From positions 1 through 22,213 of IMG/VR virus record IMGVR_UViG_3300047994_000593: 22,213 nucleotides of DNA; one strand, written 5' to 3'. Shown piece by piece: positions 1 to 7,588 of this stretch. The DNA comes from a virus. Position 1 is the stretch's first letter; each line of letters begins with the position of its first letter. The notes beneath the pieces were generated by a model. That model was not told the DNA's origin and searched no databases. It saw only the letters and a list, made by a program, of their open reading frames with translations. Made by a program: the position numbers and the translations under genes.

Positions 1-2523
1 TCAACGCACACCGGACAGGCCATAGAATACAGCCTGATTCCGCCGTATCGCCTCAATCTGGGCGGCGGACAAGGCTTGCCTGGCGAGAACCACCTCGCAT
101 ATGTCGCCGGGCCACCCGTAACCGCCGGTGGAATTGTTCCCGATGATGAGATTGTTCGTGTCGCCGATAGAACCGCTTGGCTGAACTGCGTTTTGATAGG
201 ACGCTGAGACGCCGTTGACGCCAAGAGCCGGAACGTTTGACAGCAGCGTGTAGTTATACGAGAGGTCGTATATCTGCGCTCCCGTCGCCGGCATGGGCGA
301 AGAGGAAACCCACTGTCCAGAGCCGCCCGTAGCGCCGATGGTGAACTGGGGAAAGCCATACCCTGATGTATAGGCTCCGGAAATCTCCCAGCCTGAACTT
401 CCAGACAGTCTAGAAAGGAGGCGCATCGAGTTTGTGATCGTTGCAGTCTTGTTTGAGACCACAGAAGCAAAGCCAGCGGAAAAGAACAAATTGTTGATCG
501 CCGAATTCGCGCTGACCGTGAGCGACGCATTGCCGCCATTACCCCAGGCGCCGCAAAGGGCATAGTTGAGCGCTGCTCCCTCGATCACAAGCGCAGGTTG
601 CGTTGACGCGTTCGTGTTGCGAGCGACGTTTCCATTGCCTGACTGATCATACTCAGTCACTATGTAGCAGGACGTGTTTGCGCAGAAAGTAGAAATCGCT
701 GACTTGTCGATCACGCCGGCGGCGTTGGGATAGAAGTCGACACTGGCGGCGTCGCTGGAGCGTCTGACATTGCAGAGCGGGCCATTGTAAGAAAATGAAA
801 GCCGCCGCGCACAAGAGTACGCGCCTGAGACGCCGGAAGTTGATGTCAAGAAGTCGAGCGGCCCGCCGCCAGTCGAGGGCACGCCTCCGGATGCGCCAGA
901 GACAAGCGAGGACGACGGCGCATTATACTCCCAAGCGAAGGGCAGGTTAACGGCCCCATCAAAGTTCCACAGCGCGGCCGAGCCTATACCAAACAGCGGG
1001 ACGTTCGTTGCAGAATGCCCCAGTGTGACGCTGGCGCCGTGCGCAGTGATAGCCGTGATGCCGGCGTCCACTCCGAGGATTGCGGTATTGACGGTGCTAA
1101 GCTGGTCAAACACAGTCAGACCGCTGACGTTTGGAGTGGGATTGGAGCCCGTCAGTTCCACATCGTAGCTGGCGGCGGAGGATTCGCATTCGATTTCCAG
1201 TGTCTCGCTGATATTATGCAGAGAATATGTCGCGTTGTTGTCAAACAACGAGACACAAGGACCGGAGGCGGACTGTGCAAGATAAAGGTGCGCTGTTCGC
1301 AGGCCCTCGACCGAGGCCATCCAAAGCGGTGCGCCCATGAAGCTCGCGCCGTAATAGCGAAGCGAACCGCCGATGATGTTGTTCTCGGTGAATGTATAAT
1401 AGGTATCGGCAGGCCAATTGACGGTTTGGAAGGAGGATGTCACGCCCCAGTGATTCTGACCATCCAGCACCATCGCGAATTGACCGATATTGGCGACGGG
1501 GACGTTGAAGCCTGCGCCCGATCCTCCCAGAGAAGCCGCGGAGGCCGTCAGGCTATCGCCGATTGCGTATTGCTTTCCCTGATTGGTCAAAGTGACGCCA
1601 GTCACCGTCCCGCCAGATACCTGAATGCTCGCCACCGCGCCAGCGCCGGTCGCTGATCCCGTTAGCGAAACATTGGAGTAGACGCCGTTGACGTAGCCGC
1701 TCCCGCCAGAAATGGCGCCGAGCGTGCCGATGACACCAAGATTGGCCCCGTTATTCCTGACGATTGGCGAATAATAGGTAGTCGATTCGGACGCGGCAGA
1801 ATATATCCCCCCGAATGTGAAAGACCCAATGATCTCCAACCCGTAATGCGTATGAATGCAGCAAGCGTAGGACGCGGGCGCGATATTGCCCTCTTGCAGG
1901 CCGATCATCGGTGGCGAACTTGCAGAGCCTATGATGGTGACCTTGTTGAACTGAACGCTAAGCGAGCCGAGCGTGTCCAGACAGATGTCGCCGGAGCCGG
2001 AGCATGACAAGGTCAAGTCATCGATGAGCAAACGAGCGCCGCCGCCAAACCGGGTGAAACCTGTCGCGTTGACTTGGGTGACGGCGCAGGCGACGCCAGT
2101 CGCCGAGAATCCGCCGACAACCCGCACCGGTTGGTTGTTCGCGTAAGCGGTGGAGTTTCGGGCGGCGGCCAGCGCGGAGTTCAGATTTGCAGTGTCGCTA
2201 GACGGCGACCCTGAACAGCCCCCGTAGTCCGCTACGTTGATGACAGTCTCTGGCGTCGTGGTCAACGATCCCGTCGGGGAAACGCCGCCAGTGGCGCCCG
2301 TGCCGCCTTCGGAGGGCGGCAGCGGCGTGGTTAGCCCCGAGAGCGAACTGATGTCGCCGTTAGGACCAGCCGCCGCAGCGCCTAGATTCGCACGCGCAGT
2401 CGCCGGTGAACTGGCGCCAGTGCCGCCATCCTCGATTTTCAGCACGGGGGGCGACACTTGACCGAATGCTGGCGTCGCACAAAGCGCGACGATTAGAACA
2501 AATAGGATAGAACGTCGTTTCAT
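1..2523 (-). CDS. Secreted-type phage tail fibre / pectate-lyase-like protein
   Basis: This is a complete 840-residue protein; its TGA stop is at bases 1-3. Residues 1-21 look like a Sec signal peptide (KRR, hydrophobic core, cleavage near AFG-Q), which is uncommon for a virion protein. Two tail-fibre-type repeats follow (GGTGASSPATARANLG near residue 33 and GGTGATGG near 73). From about residue 93 there is a VINVADYGG-like start typical of pectate-lyase-like beta-helix proteins. A glycine-rich module near residues 265-345 resembles an insertion common in phage virion proteins. Residues from about 565 (AYSCARRLSFSYNGP, EYDQSGNGN) to the end (RNQAVFYGL) resemble the arabinofuranosidase-B-catalytic or concanavalin-like domain of phage fibres. 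The likely role is host surface or polysaccharide binding. The start overlaps the upstream stop by ATGA, which suggests translational coupling. Enzymatic activity is not established. Confidence 0.8.
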   Translation of the reverse strand: MKRRSILFVLIVALCATPAFGQVSPPVLKIEDGGTGASSPATARANLGAAAAGPNGDISSLSGLTTPLPPSEGGTGATGGVSPTGSLTTTPETVINVADYGGCSGSPSSDTANLNSALAAARNSTAYANNQPVRVVGGFSATGVACAVTQVNATGFTRFGGGARLLIDDLTLSCSGSGDICLDTLGSLSVQFNKVTIIGSASSPPMIGLQEGNIAPASYACCIHTHYGLEIIGSFTFGGIYSAASESTTYYSPIVRNNGANLGVIGTLGAISGGSGYVNGVYSNVSLTGSATGAGAVASIQVSGGTVTGVTLTNQGKQYAIGDSLTASAASLGGSGAGFNVPVANIGQFAMVLDGQNHWGVTSSFQTVNWPADTYYTFTENNIIGGSLRYYGASFMGAPLWMASVEGLRTAHLYLAQSASGPCVSLFDNNATYSLHNISETLEIECESSAASYDVELTGSNPTPNVSGLTVFDQLSTVNTAILGVDAGITAITAHGASVTLGHSATNVPLFGIGSAALWNFDGAVNLPFAWEYNAPSSSLVSGASGGVPSTGGGPLDFLTSTSGVSGAYSCARRLSFSYNGPLCNVRRSSDAASVDFYPNAAGVIDKSAISTFCANTSCYIVTEYDQSGNGNVARNTNASTQPALVIEGAALNYALCGAWGNGGNASLTVSANSAINNLFFSAGFASVVSNKTATITNSMRLLSRLSGSSGWEISGAYTSGYGFPQFTIGATGGSGQWVSSSPMPATGAQIYDLSYNYTLLSNVPALGVNGVSASYQNAVQPSGSIGDTNNLIIGNNSTGGYGWPGDICEVVLARQALSAAQIEAIRRNQAVFYGLSGVR

Positions 2524-3128
2524 TGCGCGATCACCACATATCCGGAGCTGTTGATGAATGCCTGCCCGCTGGGGACCGGCGCGCTGGAACCTGTCTGCAC
2601 AGGCAAGGCGCCAAACAGCGCCTGCGTCAGGACGCCGAGTTGCAAGCTGGTAAGGCCTGCGAGGCCCGCGGCCAGTTGCGTGGGTTGCAGGGCCTGAAGA
2701 GCTGCGGCGAGGGCTGCCGGAATTGCAGCAGCGACCGAGCGCGGGGTGTTGTCAGGCGCGACGAGTAAGGAGACGCTGGCGATTTGGCCGGAGCCGATCG
2801 AGAGTGTAGAAGAGGCGAAGAGATCGCGCGTAGCGGAGGCGTCGGTGGCGGTGAGGTTGATTGGGAACACACCCTGCGGCCAACTCGCCTTTTGCGAGGC
2901 CAGGGCGGTGATGATCAGAAGGTTGTTATTGGGGCCCGTCACAACGATTTGGCCGCTGGCCGTGCTTAGGGTCGCGAAGGCGCCCACCGATAGGCTGAAG
3001 CTCAGGCCGCTCAGCGGAACCGGCGTAACCTCGTCGTCAAGATAGAAGGCGATGCTGAGTTGCCAATCTTCATCAGATTGCACGCCGTCTGAAACGCGGA
3101 TCAGCGGCAGGAGTGTCAAAGTGGACAT
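2520..3128 (-). CDS. Beta-rich virion or fibre-associated protein
   Basis: The product has 202 residues. I chose the ATG at 3128 (MSTLTLLPLIRVSDG) because an AGGAAAGG element lies about 10 bases upstream and the family-like sequence begins there; the frame is open upstream to 3245 but that part looks non-coding. The N-terminal 130 residues are beta-rich, with a pattern (DWQLSIAFYLDDEVTPVPL, WPQGVFPINL) that I associate with small proteins encoded beside tail fibres in alphaproteobacterial prophages. It also faintly recalls baseplate upper protein N-domains. Residues about 130-165 are alanine-rich and probably helical, and the C-terminus ends GYVVIAQ. It is coupled to the fibre gene by an ATGA overlap, so it is probably a fibre base, adaptor or chaperone. 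The exact function is unknown. Confidence 0.65.
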   Translation of the reverse strand: MSTLTLLPLIRVSDGVQSDEDWQLSIAFYLDDEVTPVPLSGLSFSLSVGAFATLSTASGQIVVTGPNNNLLIITALASQKASWPQGVFPINLTATDASATRDLFASSTLSIGSGQIASVSLLVAPDNTPRSVAAAIPAALAAALQALQPTQLAAGLAGLTSLQLGVLTQALFGALPVQTGSSAPVPSGQAFINSSGYVVIAQ

Positions 3129-3530
3129 AAGTCGTCGCCTTTCCTGAGACCCGGCCGGGTTTAGAGGTTCGAAGCAGAATGGTTGGGCGAAAGGTCTTCC
3201 AGACGGGTCGGCGCATCCGCAAAGCGAGAGGATTCCCCTCAACATTTTGAGCTGCGCGACGACCTACGGAAATAAGCCGCGCAACAACCGCACTCGCTTT
3301 ACCGCTGCCAAGGACCGTTCAGTGCTTAAGGTTTGTTTCGCCATCGCGCGTAGGGACGCCCCCGCCCGCATGCTTTGACGAGCCCTCCCGCTCTATCATT
3401 GCGAGGCCAGCGCGCCTGCATAGCGCCTCGGCGAAAGCGCTGCGGCTGGGGCATACCGCATGAGCGATCACTTGTCTTTGCTCAGGAGGGCCCACCTTCG
3501 CGGAGGATTTGAAGTCTATTTGGAGGCGGC
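3129..3530. other. Gene-free spacer between tape measure terminator and fibre operon
   Basis: About 400 bases without a convincing reading frame on either strand. It separates the terminator behind the tape measure gene from the fibre gene pair, so a minus-strand promoter for the fibre pair should lie here, but I see no strong -35/-10 pair. In many siphophages the tail-tip genes sit after the tape measure; here they are absent, so this may be a deletion scar. Confidence 0.5.
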
Positions 3531-3562
3531 GAAAAGCCCGCGCGCAATCATCACGCGGGCTA
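3531..3562 (-). terminator. Rho-independent terminator after the tape measure gene
   Basis: On the minus strand an 8-bp GC-rich stem (AGCCCGCG at 3561-3554 pairing with CGCGGGCT at 3542-3535) is followed by TTTT. The stem starts inside the TAG stop codon of the tape measure gene. This would end the head-tail transcript. Confidence 0.7.
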
Positions 3563-4801
3563 TCGCACGGCGCCCATGCCTTTCATGCCGAGATGGGCTC
3601 CGTGGCGCACAGCTTCGTTGATTGCGCGCAGCATCTCGGTCGAGTTCGACCTCATCCATTGCGAAACGGACCCGCCGTCGATGGCGCTGACGTGGAAATG
3701 AGTGGTGGGCGCAATCGAGACATTGCCGTGGTTGCGATCGGTTCCAGAAGAAGACGCGGAGAGCAGACCGCGGAACGCGCCGGCTTCGGCAGCGGGCATG
3801 ATGAGTTCGTTGTGATGAACAAGCGTAAGCATATCGGCGGGGACGCTCCACATGCCGATATCGGCGGAGGCGACGGCGCCGGCGGCGCTGGCCACAGTCG
3901 CCTGCGCAGCCGCCGCGGGCCCCGCAGCGAAAGGCCCCATGACAGGAGCCAGGAAGCCAAAAACGCCCGCAAAAGCCTCGGCGGCGGAACCAAGAATCGA
4001 GCGAATGATCGTCGCGCCTTGGGTTGCGAGAGAGGCTGCAGCGCCAGCCTGTTGGAGAGAGGAACGGGACGCCGTTCCCGTTGCGGTCGCCACGGTCTTC
4101 GCCGCCTCGCCGACAGCCCATTGTACGACCATGCTGTCGACCGACGAAATGAAGTCGATCACCAACTGGCTCAGCACACTCTTGAATGCATCGCGCCAGC
4201 TCTCTGTCCCTGAAAGAAGTCCGCGCAATTGGGAGTTGAACGCGCTCGCCACTGAATTGCCGAATTGTATATAACTCTGTGACTGTTCGTCGAGCGCCTG
4301 GCGTGTCAGCGCGCTTAGCTGACTCTGCTCGCTTCGCTCAAGCGCGGCGATCTGGTTGTCAACGCGTTGTTGATTGGCGAGCGAACCCTGGGCAAGGTCG
4401 CGCTTGCGATTCATCAAATCAAGCTCGGCCGAATAGGTCTGCTCGATGGCCTCGCGGGAGGCTTGTAGCTTTTCCTGTTCGGTCATTCTATGATTTCGTG
4501 CATCGTCGGCGTAGGCGGCGAGCTTCTCGCGAAGGCCGTCTTGCTCAGCCTTGATCTGTCCTGAGATCGCCTCTTGTGCGGTGCGCAGGGCCTGCGCATA
4601 GGCGGCGTTGTCGCCGCTTTGCATGGCCTGCAGGGCGCGAGAATGCGACTCAGTCAGAGCAGCGCCGAGGGCTGCATATTTGCCGTTGATGTCGGCGATT
4701 GGCCCCGCGAGACTGGCGAGCGCCTCCCGCGCAGAAGCAACTCCTGATTCAAAGTCGCTTGTCGAGGCGCTGAAAGTAACGGTGACGTTGGCGTCGGTCA
4801 T
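3560..4801 (-). CDS. Phage tail tape measure protein (short)
   Basis: The product has 413 residues. GGAG sits 5 bases before the ATG at 4801. The N-terminus (NVTVTFSASTSDFESGV) is typical of lambda-like tape measure proteins. Residues about 50-170 are charged and helical, with coiled-coil potential. Residues about 190-320 are alanine-rich with hydrophobic stretches (FAGVFGFLAPVMGPFAAG). Near residue 330 the sequence HHNELIMPAAEAGAF matches the conserved C-terminal motif of many tape measure proteins. The position directly after the chaperone pair supports the call. Tape measure length sets tail length, and 413 residues would predict a short tail or a trimmed gene. Confidence 0.8.
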   Translation of the reverse strand: MTDANVTVTFSASTSDFESGVASAREALASLAGPIADINGKYAALGAALTESHSRALQAMQSGDNAAYAQALRTAQEAISGQIKAEQDGLREKLAAYADDARNHRMTEQEKLQASREAIEQTYSAELDLMNRKRDLAQGSLANQQRVDNQIAALERSEQSQLSALTRQALDEQSQSYIQFGNSVASAFNSQLRGLLSGTESWRDAFKSVLSQLVIDFISSVDSMVVQWAVGEAAKTVATATGTASRSSLQQAGAAASLATQGATIIRSILGSAAEAFAGVFGFLAPVMGPFAAGPAAAAQATVASAAGAVASADIGMWSVPADMLTLVHHNELIMPAAEAGAFRGLLSASSSGTDRNHGNVSIAPTTHFHVSAIDGGSVSQWMRSNSTEMLRAINEAVRHGAHLGMKGMGAVR

Positions 4802-4837
4802 CGTGGCTCCAATCAGGCGGCGCCGGGCTCGCCCTTA

Positions 4838-5065
4838 TCAGGAGAGCGCGGCCCGTAGTTCAGCGAGCGAGGGGCGTCGTTCGTGAGGCGAGGCCTCAGG
4901 ATCGTGCGTGCGTAAGGCGGCCGAGAGCAACCAATGTGCAGGCGGACGGCGCCGCCATTCCGCGCGCAAGGCGAGGAAACGCGGAACCGTGAGGCCGTCG
5001 AGGGCCTCGTCCCAGGTCCATCCTGTCGCCGTGACGACTTCGGCGATCAGGGCGTCGAAATCTAT
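4838..5065 (-). CDS. Tail assembly chaperone, -1 frame extension (gpT-like)
   Basis: This frame has no start codon of its own. It is entered from the upstream chaperone gene by a -1 shift at a GGGAAAA heptamer, which puts ATA GAT TTC directly after the AAA codon. The 75 residues (start IDFDALIAEVVTATGWTWDE, end AELRAALS, stop TGA at 4840-4838) contain no internal stop. They resemble the small C-terminal chaperone partner in alphaproteobacterial phages and gene transfer agents (TGWTWDEALDGLTVPRF, LRAEWRRRPP). The fusion would have 188 residues. It sits just before the tape measure gene, as gpGT does in lambda. The protein would coat the tape measure during tail assembly and not enter the virion. 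Confidence 0.75.
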   Translation of the reverse strand: MDFDALIAEVVTATGWTWDEALDGLTVPRFLALRAEWRRRPPAHWLLSAALRTHDPEASPHERRPSLAELRAALS

Positions 5066-5403
5066 TTTCCCGCCTCTGGCGACGCCTCCGCCGTCGCCAT
5101 CTGTATACGAAGCCCGGCGGCTTGCGCGACCGCGGGGAGGATGGCGAACAGATCAGCGAGCGAGAAAGGCAGCGCCAAAAAGTCATCGAAGCTGAGATCG
5201 GGGTCGACATGCGCAATCGCCCGCCAAGCGGCGGCGGCGAGTCCGTCGATTTGGCTTTCAGCCAATGATACCGCGCCCTGTTCAGCGGTCTCAGCATAGA
5301 CCTTAAGGAGCGCGGGCTGAATAGACTTTATGATGCGGAACGGCAGGTGCGGCAAGGCCCAGCGACGCCCCGCCAGTTCGATGACGAAGGCCTCGTCCGT
5401 CAC
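5062..5403 (-). CDS. Tail assembly chaperone (gpG-like)
   Basis: The product has 113 residues, with a GTG start at 5403 that overlaps the tail tube stop (GTGA). The sequence (FVIELAGRRWALPHLPFRII, near the C-terminus LFAILPAVAQAAGLRI) is that of a small, mostly helical tail assembly chaperone. Its position between tail tube and tape measure is diagnostic. The stop TAG at 5064-5062 directly follows the slippery GGGAAAA. The normal product would be this short form, with a minority extended by the -1 frame. Confidence 0.75.
   Translation of the reverse strand: MTDEAFVIELAGRRWALPHLPFRIIKSIQPALLKVYAETAEQGAVSLAESQIDGLAAAAWRAIAHVDPDLSFDDFLALPFSLADLFAILPAVAQAAGLRIQMATAEASPEAGK
5065..5071 (-). promoter_or_regulatory. 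-1 ribosomal frameshift heptamer GGGAAAA
   Basis: The 0-frame reads GCG GGA AAA TAG, so the heptamer is G GGA AAA, a canonical X XXY YYZ slippery site with a stop codon directly downstream. Slipping by -1 enters a stop-free frame of 75 codons that ends just before the tape measure gene. This is the arrangement of lambda G/GT. Confidence 0.8.
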
Positions 5404-6134
5404 GCGGCGTCTCCGAAGTTAAGCTGGCAGACCTGTCCGGCCGCATTTGCGAAGCATTGGAAATCAAGTTCTGGCATCACGAAATCTTCGAGCTTGGTGC
5501 CGAGGGCGAGCTTTTCGGCGACGCAATTGTAGAGATATAGCGAGAACTGTTTGCCTGTGGTCGGGTCTGAGGCGAACAGATTGGCGGCGAAGGTGACGGA
5601 GGGTCCGATGGTCTGAGATGTCACTAACACGCTCTCGCCGGACGTAGGTACGCTGTAGGTGTAGGAGACTAGAATGGCCGCGCCCGCATCTGCGGAACTG
5701 AAGGTATAGACGCCGGCGGCGACGAAATATTGGCCAGCGGCGGGGGACGAGGCGACCATCTTCAGCGGCAATCCGGTTGAGGCGTAGACTACGCCCTGAT
5801 CAGCAACGAATGTGGCGTGGAAGCTGGTTGAGTATGTGAACGGCGAGACGGCGGGAACTGAGGTCACCTCGCCAAACTGCGTTTGCACGCCGCCCACGCT
5901 CGGGTTGACGCCAAAGAACAGATTGCCGAGCGCCTGGCCAGAGATGCGGGCGAGTTTCGCCTTGCCCGTCATCTTGCGTGTGCCGCTGCCGATGGCCACG
6001 GGAAAATTGTTCTGCCCGTAAAGCGCTTTCGTGGTGGTCGAAATGTTGAGGGTCACTTCTTGGGCGAGGCCGAAGTTGATCGGCGAACCGCCCGTCGGCG
6101 TGCCGATGAGCACGCCGGAGCCGAACACATACAT
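5400..6134 (-). CDS. Phage major tail tube protein with inserted Ig-like module
   Basis: The product has 244 residues. I chose the ATG at 6134 (MYVFGSGVLIGTPTGG) because GGAG lies 6 bases upstream and typical tail tube sequence begins there; the frame is open upstream but that part lacks family character. Features include NISTTTKALYGQNNFPVAIG and a C-terminal LDFQCFANAAGQV, as in tail tube proteins of alphaproteobacterial siphophages. Residues about 96-164 form a beta-rich module (DQGVVYASTG, PAAGQYFVAAGVYTF) that also occurs in the head-tail connector of this phage. The protein would polymerise into the tail tube. Downstream it is coupled to the chaperone gene by GTGA. Upstream it is separated from its normal neighbour at 15225 by 9 kb of portal cassettes. 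Confidence 0.8.
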   Translation of the reverse strand: MYVFGSGVLIGTPTGGSPINFGLAQEVTLNISTTTKALYGQNNFPVAIGSGTRKMTGKAKLARISGQALGNLFFGVNPSVGGVQTQFGEVTSVPAVSPFTYSTSFHATFVADQGVVYASTGLPLKMVASSPAAGQYFVAAGVYTFSSADAGAAILVSYTYSVPTSGESVLVTSQTIGPSVTFAANLFASDPTTGKQFSLYLYNCVAEKLALGTKLEDFVMPELDFQCFANAAGQVCQLNFGDAA

Positions 6135-6341
6135 GGAGATCTCCAAGTTGATGATGTCGCCGCCAAGCGACGCTGGCGTTTTGGCGACTGTGGGGGCCAG
6201 TGTTTCGGATCGTGCATCAAGCAGCGCGAGGCGAAGTCGGTTTCGGGTATTCGAAAGGGCGCGGCCTCGCGGAGAAGCCAACTGACGTGGGTGTTGATAG
6301 GCGAGACCGAGAAGGCCGCAGAGAAGCCCCTTCGGTTACCG
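6135..6341. other. Short gap between cassette 8 and tail tube gene
   Basis: About 200 bases with no convincing gene. A minus-strand frame reads through (for example VSWLLREAAPFRIPETDFA), but it has no start or family I recognise. It could be the scrap of a lost C-terminal domain or immunity gene from cassette 8, or the leader of the tail tube gene. Confidence 0.4.
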
Positions 6342-7240
6342 TTAGCTCGACCCGCTCGTGGAACCGGCGGACGCCGAAATCGCAGTGTCGACTGAAGCAG
6401 AGCCGACGGCGAGCGTTCGTTGCCCGTCGGGGCCGATATCCACGGTCGCGACGATATTGCTTTGGGCATCGACGAAATCGCCAGCGGCGTTCTGCTGCGC
6501 GCGAAAACTCAGCTTCTGTCCAATTGACTGAACGCTGAACTTCGCCACCCCGTTTTCCGGCCCGAGCCCCAACTCCGCCCGCGCCTCGGCGACCGTCTTC
6601 ACGCCGGCGTTGACGAGGATCGCGATCGTCTGCGCCTGCTCAAGCGGATCGACCCCGTCGTCGCCGACCCAGCAGAACTCCAAATCGGGCGCTCGGAAGC
6701 AAAGCGCGATCGATACGATCGAGCGCCATCTTCACCCAGGCCTTCAGCGGTACGAGGCCTTCCGTCGCTGCCTGTGTGCGCAAAGTCTGCGATGTCGCGC
6801 GGTTGACCTGCGTAATGAACGCGGACGCTGGCGCCGAGAAGGCGTAGCAGATCACCCGCGCCAACCATTCGTCATACATATCCTTCAGCGGCGGCTGGCG
6901 CGTCTCCGTCAGCTTGAACTCCGCCGGCATAAACTTCACCATGCGCCGGCGCGCGAGATTTCCTGACATCAGCGCGTCGAAATAATCCTGGAACTGCCGG
7001 ATCTGATCGACCGTCCAATCTTTCGGCAGCGTCGCGAGGGAATCCGGGATCGAGCCGGTGTTGTAATGCCGCCGCGGTAGCCCGCTCGCGCCTGAGCGCG
7101 ATATTGATTGTCAGCGCGATCTGCTCGACCGGCGAGAAGCCATAAAGCCGATGCGAGCGAAGATTGCGCGGAAGATAGAGCAGTTCGTCGGCGACGAAAT
7201 CGGCCGCCGGCACGCCATGCGGCGCCTGCTGATAGGCGGC
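6342..7240 (-). pseudogene. Cassette 8: frameshifted portal fragment with truncated pre-toxin region
   Basis: Portal homology begins at AYQQAPHGVPAADF, 18 bases after the upstream immunity stop. Two single-base changes of frame break it relative to the full-length copy: one near 7064-7090 (after ALRRERAT) and an extra G near 6712 (after KMALDR). The last segment continues through FCWVGDDGVDPLEQAQTIAI to GVAKF. It then jumps straight to SVQSIGQKLSFRAQQ, so the YHDEAGRF junction and the start of the pre-toxin region are deleted; both flanks end in F, which suits a short-homology deletion. It stops at STSGSS-TAA, so no C-terminal toxin domain remains. Despite this decay, 155 bases (6713-6867) are identical to the full-length portal copy, so the damage is recent or the segment was overwritten by gene conversion. 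Confidence 0.75.
6713..6867. repeat. 155-bp portal repeat identical to 14096-14250
   Basis: By eye this stretch of cassette 8 is identical, base for base, to 14096-14250 in the full-length portal gene; the first mismatches are at the inserted G on one side and base 6868 on the other. Confidence 0.8.
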
Positions 7241-7258
7241 CTAAGCAATCGTTAATAA

Positions 7259-7588
7259 TTATGGTTTGCCGCGCAATGGGATATCCCTGCGATAGGCGTT
7301 CGGAAAGTAGTCTATTTCATATTCGCTACCGAGTTCCTCTTTGAGCTTCTCCAATAGGATGTAACCCGTCGCCGTGAAGTTGTTAGCAGCTTCTTGGGTA
7401 TCGAAGCCGGAATCGGGCGGATAAATTCGGTCGAGCGTACGATCGTATTCGGAGGCCCAATCGTGCAAAGCTTTGCGAAGTGGCTCAGATATTGGAAGTG
7501 ACTCTGGAGAGAGGGTTCCAACGCCATATGGTGGCTGTTTCCAAAGAGGGTCACATCCATAGTCAGCCATCAACCTTACTTTTTTCAT
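7259..7588 (-). CDS. Putative immunity protein for cassette 7
   Basis: The product has 109 residues and starts with an ATGA overlap on the stop of the cassette 7 toxin frame. It begins MKKVRLMADYGCDPLW and contains LPISEPLRKALHDWASEYD and SGFDTQEAANNFTATG. I recognise this as a widespread family of small acidic proteins (start MKK-KLMADYGC-PLW) found in many genomes, but I know no established activity for it. The location right after a toxin-like domain, the small size, acidic character and coupling point to an immunity protein for the PBECR-like domain. No signal peptide or membrane segment is seen, so it would act in the cytoplasm. Base composition is more AT-rich than the flanking portal repeats. 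Confidence 0.65.
   Translation of the reverse strand: MKKVRLMADYGCDPLWKQPPYGVGTLSPESLPISEPLRKALHDWASEYDRTLDRIYPPDSGFDTQEAANNFTATGYILLEKLKEELGSEYEIDYFPNAYRRDIPLRGKP

Noticed and set aside
6135-6281. Longer tail tube protein starting at 6281
   Set aside because: The added 49 residues lack tail tube character, and the ATG at 6134 has a good GGAG site and typical N-terminal sequence.
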